Shown one piece after another: positions 57,601 through 64,000 of a DNA stretch of 64,000 nt (positions are counted from its first letter, which is position 1; each line of letters opens with the position of its first letter). The position numbers and the translations under genes were made by a program. The notes under the pieces were generated by a model, which had not been told where the DNA came from, searched no databases, and worked only from the letters and a program-made list of their open reading frames with translations. The DNA lies in contig JAEMWC010000251.1 of NCBI GenBank assembly GCA_016490735.1, forward strand, positions 242,501 to 306,500. The letters run 5' to 3'. This DNA comes from Pachyseris speciosa (lineage: Eukaryota > Cnidaria > Anthozoa > Scleractinia > Pachyseridae).

Positions 57601-58645
57601 GGTCGGTACAAAACGTGGACCCCCCTTCTGGACCCCCTTCTGGACCCCCATCTGGACCCCTTCTGGACCCCCTTCTGGACCCCCTTCTGGACCCCCTTCT
57701 GGACCCCTTCTGGACCCCTAGATTTTTCTGTTGAAAAATAATAAAATGATATTTAACAGTCTTCGCTTTGGATTTCAACTTCGGCCGGTTTGTTGATAGT
57801 TAAATTGAAATTGAAAATTATTGAAATTTATACCGCGCAGTTTCTATAAAAATATTCAACTGCGCCTTACAATAATAGTTACAGACAGTATTACAGTAAT
57901 CGCGAACACTACCACAGCCAGTTACCATTTTTATCCCGAGAAAGACTTGTTTTGAATTTCGCTGATTTTTGTTGTTACAAAATACTTTAGAATTTTCTCA
58001 CAAAGGAGATTAGCTCAAAAACTATCTTTTTTTCTGTTTGGATTAGAATAAGCACTGCTAGTTAATGTTATCACTGCAGCAAAAAGGTGAGCAATGTTTT
58101 CTTCCACGCTGGCAAAATATAGTCGAAAGCTTGCTCTGAAATATCGTATAGCCGTCAAGTCCGCTGAATGTTGTGGCATCAAACATGATGGAATGAAATA
58201 TGATTACTCTGGTTGTCTAGCACGTGACATAAATCTACCACCGATAATAATTTTCACATTCTCCGAAGCCAGTTGAAAGCTGAACAGTAATTTGCATATT
58301 TAACTGTTTATCTAACCTTTGCGAGAAAATTCTAAAGTATTTGGTAACAACAAAAATCAGCGAAATTCAAAACAAGTCTTTCTCGGGATAAAAATGGCAA
58401 CTGGCTGTGGTAGTGTTCGCGATTACTGTAATACTGTCTGTAACTATCAACAAACCGGCCGAAGTTGAAATCCAAAGCGAAGACTGTTAAATATCATTTT
58501 ATTATTTTTCAACAGAAAAATCTAGGGGTCCAGAAGGGGGTCCAGAAGGGGGTCCAGAAGGGGGTCCAGAAGGGGTCCAGATGGGGGTCCAGAAGGGGGT
58601 CCAGAAGGGGGTCCAGAAGGGGGGTCCACGTTTTGTACCGACCCT
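57601..58645. mobile_element. Foldback element with terminal tandem arrays
   Basis: Arms of about 310-330 bp begin GGGTCGGTACAAAACGTGGA and end with the inverse at 58645. Just inside each end are about eight units of TTCTGGACCCCC (57624-57715) or its complement (58525-58622). Beyond these the arms stay nearly identical (ACAGTCTTCGCTTTGGATTT and its inverse). The unique centre is about 58000-58310. Frames such as GVQKGVQKG are read-through of the array and not genes. Confidence 0.75.
57802..57880. mobile_element. 79 bp insertion in one arm of the foldback element
   Basis: The left arm is interrupted by a segment containing ATACCGCGCAGTTTCTATAA. ATAGTT occurs on both sides (57796-57801 and 57875-57880), whereas the right arm is continuous at that point. 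Confidence 0.65.
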
Positions 58646-60200
58646 GCAGCTGAAGAATTCCGTTTGGGCACTAACAGATTATTTTCCTGCAGCAGCAAAA
58701 TTAACAGGCCTGAAAACCATTAACTTTCTCATACAAATACCCAGACCTGCTCCAAGCACTGTGCCATATGCTACCTTAAGGTCATGTTTTGCATTATAGA
58801 GTCTGTGGCATTGTAATTCACTTACCAAACAACAACAACAAAATTTCCTGTAAAGCAGTCAGGCACAATAAAGTTCAAAAAACTTCATGCACTCTTTGCA
58901 ATCTGTCTGGATTTATTTATTTATTTTTTTTTTGCTTCTTTCTTTATTTTTGTACACAAGGGAGGAACTGCTACAGGTAGTGAGTTACCGGCTTTACATC
59001 CATGATTGCTGGTTATTGTCAAGCCAGTACAAAAGGTTTGGGGAGGGGAAACTGGATAGGAGAGTGTGTATCACATTTTAACTTAATCTTTAGCTCCCTT
59101 CCTTCAAACAATTCCAATCCACTCAAGGCAGTGCAATTAATTTGAAAAGTCTCTGCAACTAGTTGAAGCAGAAGACAGCTACATTCCGTGGTTTGTACTG
59201 TACTTCTAAATGACAAATGTGTTGAGAACATGACTTTATTAGGAACCCATTTGTAGTCTTCTGAGACAACAACAACTTTATTACCCTTCTCCTAACAGAA
59301 CAAGTTACAATAAAGGAAATGAAATTATAGCTGACTATCCATCCCTCCAATTTCCGTATCCTTTTTGTCCATGCCCAAGAAACTCGTGTCCTAGGCGGTG
59401 TACGTAGATTTGTGCAAACAGAAGGTAAACGCGCTGCAAGTTTTTGCCGTAACACAACTCAAGCATCTACATCTACATATGGTAACTTGCAAAATCTCAA
59501 GGACGTGAAGGAAGTATTGAAACAAAGATAAAAATAATTGATATTTTCTCTAAAACTCAAGTAAGCTTCTTGTTTACCTTGTTTTGTTTTTGTTTTTGTT
59601 TTTTTCTTCTCGACAAAAAAGGCGATATTCTCAGATCAACGCAATCTCACATGTTCAAATACGCTTACGACTTAAATTATACAATCTGATAATCTTCATT
59701 TCTTAATGCTCAACCCTAGTAGTTTGGCATTCAAAGAACGTACAATTAACTAAATTGTTTATACTTCTTCGAGACGATCCGGACGATAGGTCATTCAGTG
59801 TGTCCGTACTCACGCTGTACTCTTAAAGAGCTCTTAAGAGACCCTTTCAGATTTTCCAAAATTTTACTTCTCAAACAAGCGTCTTATCCAATCTGAATTT
59901 GACTGGTGACAAACTTGCCAAACTCATCTTTTTTGTCATCATCAAAATTCAATGTCGCATCAAAAATTCATATTGTATCCCGGCGTCGATGTAGGTTTCG
60001 GTGGACACGGATTTGGCTGGAGCTTTCTTCCCGAAAACGTCTTAACGTCTTTTACAATTTTTCACATAAAAATACAGCTTGAAGAAGGGAAACTTTGAGA
60101 GCCGCAAGCTACAAGACGGCTTTTTGTCAGCCGCCATTTTATTTTTCAATGCCTTCATTGACACATTCATTCCAGCGGTTATCCTCATGAGAACGGGATT
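58646..60200. other. Interior of the 4.3 kb element, nothing identified
   Basis: No coding signal. T-rich runs at 58916-58932 and 59580-59606. A GAGCTCTTAAGAG palindrome lies at about 59827. Confidence 0.35.
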
Positions 60201-60321
60201 ATGGAACATGCGCAGACAAAATGCCCCTCTGCTTATTGGCGCTTACTGACCCTTACCATTTACTGCAAGGCGTTCCGTCATGGTCATGCGCAGTCACTCG
60301 TTTTGGCGCAAAAGGACCTGG

Positions 60322-60564
60322 AGGCGTGCGTTTCTCAAAACTCCGGAAAACATTTCGGGCCCGAGAAGTATTTTTCAAGTCGGTTTTCTATAGATTTTTA
60401 CGAGCGTTTTGAACAAACTAGCCCAAGGTATTTCTCAATTTTTTAGCGTACTTTCTTAAAAGATAATTTAAAATGTTAGAAATCGAATTTCTGGTAACGA
60501 ACCCAGTGCATGCAAAATAGTTTTTCGGGCCCGAAACGTTTTCGGGGGTTTTGAGAAACAGGCG
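60322..60564. mobile_element. 243 bp MITE nested in another MITE
   Basis: Inverted ends AGGCGTGCGTTTCTCAAAAC and (complement) CGCCTGTTTCTCAAAACCCC, with GGGCCCGA further in. CCTGG is duplicated at 60317-60321 and 60565-60569. The uninterrupted target (GGACCTGGAAACGGAAC) is present at 61075-61090. Confidence 0.85.
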
Positions 60565-60663
60565 CCTGGAAACGGAACAATTCGCTCACATGATACGCAA
60601 TTTTCCGAAAAACGAGGACTACCGGAAAAAGAACGACCGGAAAAAGAGGACTACCTCTGGAGG

Positions 60664-60766
60664 TAGCCTGCGAACAGGCTTCCCGTTCGGCCCGAAGTAC
60701 TCCGTAGACGGCGCTTCGCGCCGAATTAGCTGTGCTCCACCAAGCCGGGAGCCTGTTCGCAGGCTA
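60664..60766. mobile_element. 103 bp MITE with 9 bp target duplication
   Basis: Inverted ends TAGCCTGCGAACAGGCT and AGCCTGTTCGCAGGCTA. CTCTGGAGG is duplicated at 60655-60663 and 60767-60775. The empty site is visible at about 61153 (CTCTTGAGGTTGTCC). Confidence 0.85.
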
Positions 60767-61015
60767 CTCTGGAGGTTGTCCACAATTTTGGAAAAGATTT
60801 TCCGGAAAATTACCTTACCATTTGACTTCAAACCGAAATTTCCTGATTTTTCTGGCAAATGGTAAGCACCCTCGAGCTCTGCATTCCTTTCCCTCTGTTA
60901 CCGAGAACCAATAAAATGCATGTAATTCTTGGCAGCTGCGCCAATCATATTTGAATGACCGTTGAATAATGGAAAGCGATTTTCCAAATTTACCGACTTA
61001 ACCGGATGAGATTGG

Positions 61016-61585
61016 CGCTTACCATTTACTACAAGGCGTTCCGTCACGCGCACTCACTCGTTCTGGCGCAAAAGGACCTGGAAACGGAACGATTCGCTCA
61101 AATGGTAAGCAATTTTCCGAAATTCCGTTCCAAACGGAAAAAGAGGACTATCTCTTGAGGTTGTCCACAATTTCCGAAAAGATATTCCGGAAAATTACCT
61201 TACTTTTTAACATCAAACCGAAATTTCCGGATTTTTCTGGCAAATGGTTAGCCTCCTTCGCAGACGTCTTTGGGTTCGTCACGCGTTCCTTGCCCACGAA
61301 CGTCTGCTGAACTTAACTGCCACTTCCGTTCGCGGTGGTCAGCCAATCATAGTTCGTTTTCCAATTTTTTGAAAGTAGGACTTCGACCCCGGGATTATTT
61401 TCACAGACGATGCACGTGAATCGGGTGTCGATTTCCATTCTTACACAGCTCGTTATTGGTTTGTTCAAAACAAAGGCTAACCGCCGGCGAACGGAAGTGG
61501 CAGTTCAGTTCAGCAGACGTTCGTAGGCAAGGAACGCGTGACGAGCCTAAAGGCGTCTGCGAAGGAGGCTAGCAAATGGTAAGCA
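61016..61585. mobile_element. MITE with CTTACCATTT termini, interrupted once
   Basis: It begins GCTTACCATTTACTACAAGG and ends GCAAATGGTAAGC. The 323 bp element at 61249-61571 is inserted in its last bases. Confidence 0.7.
61249..61571. mobile_element. 323 bp Mutator-like MITE with 9 bp target duplication
   Basis: Arms of about 85 bp begin TAGCCTCCTTCGCAGACGTC and end with the inverse. GCAAATGGT is duplicated at 61240-61248 and 61572-61580. The inner arms include GTTCGCGG/CCGGCGAAC-type sequence. Its outer 44 bp match the palindrome at 57226-57315. Confidence 0.85.
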
Positions 61586-61741
61586 TCTGAGGACTAGGAC
61601 CAGGTTTCTAGAAAATGGAAGGCTGCTCCTTATTGGTCAGTTTGAGGGAAAAGAATGCAAAGCTCGAGTGAGCAGCCGTTAGTGGGGAGGAGCGTTGCGT
61701 GACGACCCAAATAACGGCTGCGAAGGAGACTAGGGTCAAGA

Positions 61742-62475
61742 AGGATTAGAAATATTTATTTGCTTCAAATCAATTATTTGTTCATCTATTTGTCTTTTTG
61801 CTGGCTCTCTAAATCACGTTTTTTCGTACTTTTTCATATTTTTTCTTGAGTAACAGCAGCCCTCCTCTCTTGCTAAGGTTGGGTAACAGAACGTTTCGCC
61901 CCCGGTTGAGTTCGCCCCTCACATTTTAAGTCTGCAAAATAAAAGTATTATCGCTTCACACATCAAACAATAGCTTCCGTACGTTGAATTATCGCTTTTA
62001 ACATTTAAGCTCTTGACCAATATTTTTTTTCGTCATACTCACATGAGAGCCCGCAAGCCTTAGTTACCTAGAGTTCGGTCATTTGAAATGACCGATTTAA
62101 ATGCCCAGTAAAAACTGAGGACAATAGAAAGTGTTGATGGAAGAAGCATTACGAGTCTCCTGTGGCTTGCTTAAATTAATGTTATCTATCAGTCATACTT
62201 CATCACTTAACAGTTTTTACGACATTTAATATCATCAACTATCGCAGCGAACACAGACCACATCTGCAGGATACCGAACATGATCAAAGGTTATTTGTAC
62301 AATGATGAGGCTATTTACAAAAAAATTCAGTACTTCAACCCGAACTAGTGACTGAAATTTTTTAAAGCGTTGTACCGTAATGTTTCTGCTGGTTTTATCT
62401 GTACGATAAAAACGTTCTGAAGAGTTTAACGGAAATGTTACGAATCACCAGCGATACTCAAAGTACATTTGCTAG
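61742..62475. other. Intergenic / 3' flank of the kinase-like gene
   Basis: AT-rich, with no gene, repeat or inverted termini that I can identify. Confidence 0.4.
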
Positions 62476-63204
62476 TTAAATAGAAAAAATAGAAACGGAA
62501 GGCCTTAGCGCGAGAGAAAACGTAGTTGCTTTGCAAATAACGTTTAAAAATAAACTGTCGAAACTTCTGCCATGAACCGCTCTTTCTAGCATTTTTCCAA
62601 ACGAAAGGACATCACTTGCATGGTTTTGCTTGTATCCTATCTTGACTTCCGGTGCAATGTACTCAGCACCATAGCTTCGCCTGTATTCCTTCTGTTCCTT
62701 TATTGACTTGCTTTTTTCAAAGTCGATGATGATCGGACGATATTCATCGTCTTTTGGCTCAAGTAACATGTCAGATTTCAAGTCGTTATGTAGAAACCCT
62801 TTACCATGGATGTATTCCAGAGTACTACAGATAACTGATTGAAATACTCCAACGGGTGCTGTTTTCTTTAGTAGTCTTCGTCTGATTCCCTTGTGAAGGG
62901 TAAGGCTTTCCTCTCCATGGCCGTGAAATTGAAGAGCTAAACAGTATGGTTCCTGTTTAGTGCAAATGCCCAAAAGAAAAGGAAGCCCAGCATGATCGCC
63001 GAGGCTATGCAATACACTAGCCTCGTGAAGCACCTCAAGCTTACATCTTTGACTCTCTTTCGAAATGTCATTCCCTCTTTTCATTTCCTTAATGCCGGCC
63101 TTAATATTTCCACGGTACCAAGCCGGGAAACACTGTCCAAATGTTTCACACCCAACTGGTTCTTGAGAAATTTTGATAATCAATGACCGGTCAATTTGGA
63201 ACAC
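62476..63204 (-). CDS. Protein-kinase-like domain with degenerate catalytic motifs (partial gene)
   Basis: An open exon of about 242 residues ending in a stop at 62476. The apparent first codon is GTG and directly follows an acceptor-like AATTCAG, so earlier exons are expected. Kinase landmarks in order: GIKEMKRG (Lys39, the VAIK lysine), HEASVL (Glu61, helix C), YIHGKGFLHNDLKSDMLL (HND139-141 in place of HRD; the magnesium-binding Asn is Met146), IIIDFEKS (DFE161-163 in place of DFG), YIAPE (APE 184-186), SDVLSFG (Asp198) and LRPS (Arg234). The glycine loop is poor. The fold is therefore a protein kinase, but loss of the catalytic-loop Asn and the DFG glycine suggests weak or no phosphotransfer. 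HND variants with an intact Asn are known in invertebrate-expanded families, so partial activity is possible. Confidence 0.75.
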   Translation of the reverse strand: MFQIDRSLIIKISQEPVGCETFGQCFPAWYRGNIKAGIKEMKRGNDISKESQRCKLEVLHEASVLHSLGDHAGLPFLLGICTKQEPYCLALQFHGHGEESLTLHKGIRRRLLKKTAPVGVFQSVICSTLEYIHGKGFLHNDLKSDMLLEPKDDEYRPIIIDFEKSKSIKEQKEYRRSYGAEYIAPEVKIGYKQNHASDVLSFGKMLERAVHGRSFDSLFLNVICKATTFSLALRPSVSIFSI

Positions 63205-63470
63205 TGAATTGGACGCACTGCTGCATCGATTTTTTGCTTGACTTTTTGTGGTGCATTTAATTGTCGGTGCAAGGGTTTTGGATTCTGTGGGAGATGTTTT
63301 CGATTCTGTATCGGAATGTCTGTCCTTTTAAGCTTTGCAAGAACAGCCACTTTCTTTCCTGTGCTCATGCCCTGGCTTGCTTTATTTCCGATTGCATCTT
63401 CAGAAAAATAGTTCGTCTTCTCTATCAAGATCTGTTCCTCTGGAACTCCTCTCATAGCCAATAAAACCAA
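63180..63470 (-). CDS. Possible upstream coding exon of the kinase-like gene
   Basis: A 96-codon frame overlaps the start of the kinase exon in another phase. It is rich in Lys, Gln and Pro (for example NRKHLPQNPKPLHRQLNAPQ), as a linker before a kinase domain might be. I found no donor that joins the two frames, so a frameshift, a missed intron or chance remain possible. Confidence 0.3.
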   Translation of the reverse strand: MVLLAMRGVPEEQILIEKTNYFSEDAIGNKASQGMSTGKKVAVLAKLKRTDIPIQNRKHLPQNPKPLHRQLNAPQKVKQKIDAAVRPIQCSKLTGH

Positions 63471-63544
63471 TCTTTCTCTCTATTACTGCGCCAACCACCC
63501 ATCTTCTAGCAATTCTGCGTCACTTTTTAACTTCGTACAATAAT

Positions 63545-63839
63545 TCAAGAATTCCCGCACTCAAGATCATCATCACAGCTCCCATCAATCTCGTTCTGCC
63601 GCACATCGGGCATGTGAATCTCAGCTGGCTTTCCCTTCTTTGCATTTCGTCTTTTCCTTTTTCGCTCCTCCTGAAGTCTTTTCTTCCACTCCCGTTTTTG
63701 TCTCTTCTTCTCCTCTTTCGAATGTCGACGAGAGCGGTACCATTCGTCTTTCAGTATCGATATTTTATTTCTACGTTTAACGACGTACAGCTGTATACCA
63801 TTTTTATGACAGGTTGGAAAATGATTCGGGTCTGAAGAA
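63545..63839 (-). CDS. Possible exon encoding a very basic, coiled-coil-like segment
   Basis: A strong acceptor (TTTTCTTCAG) at about 63839 opens a frame of about 98 residues: NHFPTCHKNGIQLYVVKRRN, then a run of Lys/Arg/Glu (SKEEKKRQKREWKKRLQEER) and an acidic end before TGA at 63545. It may be the last exon of a separate gene or belong to the kinase-like gene downstream. No domain is recognised. Confidence 0.4.
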
Positions 63840-63959
63840 AATAGAATAGTGTAGCTCAGGCTTACCTTCAAACGAGAAATTGTGCGTGTTTTCGTTGTGT
63901 CCAACTATTCCTGCAGCCTCGCAGAGAACAATAAAGTCAATTTGAAGATTCAGCAGTTT

Positions 63960-64000
63960 TGTGTTTAGTGTCGAAAGTAATTCACCTTTATTTTTGTTTT
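63960..64000. repeat. End of a CCAAT-rich MITE copy at the window edge
   Basis: TTAGTGTCGAAAGTAATTCAC matches, in parts, the terminal segment of the AGAGCGGTTTTC family. The remainder lies outside the window. Confidence 0.5.

Larger units (their letters stand above)
60236..60868. mobile_element. MITE with CTTACCATTT termini, interrupted twice
   Basis: It begins in CCTTACCATTTACTGCAAGG (60250) and ends GGCAAATGGTAAGC (60866). It matches the copy at 61016-61585 but has two insertions, at 60322-60564 and 60664-60766. Confidence 0.7.
57392..61732. mobile_element. 4.3 kb Mutator-like element carrying nested insertions
   Basis: The left end TAGTCTCCTTCGCAGCCGTT at 57392 and its inverse AACGGCTGCGAAGGAGACTA ending at 61732 are terminal inverted repeats matching over about 58 bp (both continue into GGGTCGTCACG and ACGCTC). 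The 9 bp direct repeat GGGTCAAGA flanks them at 57383-57391 and 61733-61741. The interior has no transposase that I can read but contains at least five further elements, listed separately. Two arm-like segments (GGGGCATTTTGTCTGCGCATG at 57560 and its inverse at 60208) and a repeated TGACCGTTGAATAATG show older internal structure. Confidence 0.7.

Noticed and set aside
57543..58799. Repetitive frames encoding GVQKG- or PPSGP-type peptides.
   Set aside because: They are read-through of the TTCTGGACCCCC tandem arrays in an inverted-repeat element, present on both strands.
60551..60865. A 104-codon plus-strand frame in the nested MITE region.
   Set aside because: It crosses the boundary of a 103 bp insertion and its target duplication, so it is not a conserved gene.

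Overview
The window is animal nuclear DNA. Genes are split by GT-AG introns, lie far apart, and sit among short inverted-repeat transposons (MITEs), tRNA-derived SINEs, Penelope-type and LINE retroelement remnants and microsatellites. A Bcl-3-like ankyrin protein, a metabotropic-glutamate-type receptor, a rhodopsin-class receptor, two diamine-acetyltransferase paralogs and a mitochondrial ribosomal protein, together with the style of the repeats, suggest a hexacorallian cnidarian, probably a stony coral. That placement is inference; nothing in the sequence proves it.

Layout. 1-914 (-): amino-terminal coding part of an unrecognised, probably disordered protein, running off the left edge. 1-4.7 kb: SINE fragments and a possible 5' region. 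4.7-11.6 kb (+): Bcl-3/I-kappa-B-like gene in at least six exons. 12.8-13.7 kb (-): intronless class A GPCR. 14-18 kb: MITEs and a SINE. 18.2-21.6 kb: mitochondrial ribosomal protein L17 (-) and a second, divergent L17-family gene (+), head to head with 104 bp between start codons. 21.6-25.9 kb: repeats, including a tRNA-like element with inverted flanks. 26.0-29.6 kb (-): class C glutamate-receptor-like gene in two coding exons. 29.9-40.5 kb: no gene seen. 40.5-50.4 kb and 51.7-56.9 kb (-): tandem diamine/thialysine acetyltransferase paralogs with matching exon phases. 57.2-61.7 kb: nested transposons inside one 4.3 kb element that has terminal inverted repeats and a 9 bp target duplication. 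62.5-63.9 kb (-): a protein-kinase-like exon with degenerate catalytic motifs and uncertain upstream exons.

The genes do not form an operon or a pathway. The clearest functional arrangement is the divergent L17 pair, which probably shares a promoter and carries TISU-like start contexts on both sides. The acetyltransferase pair is a tandem duplication: one copy keeps the acidic substrate motif and the other has lost it. No CRISPR array, integron, phage or bacterial operon was seen.
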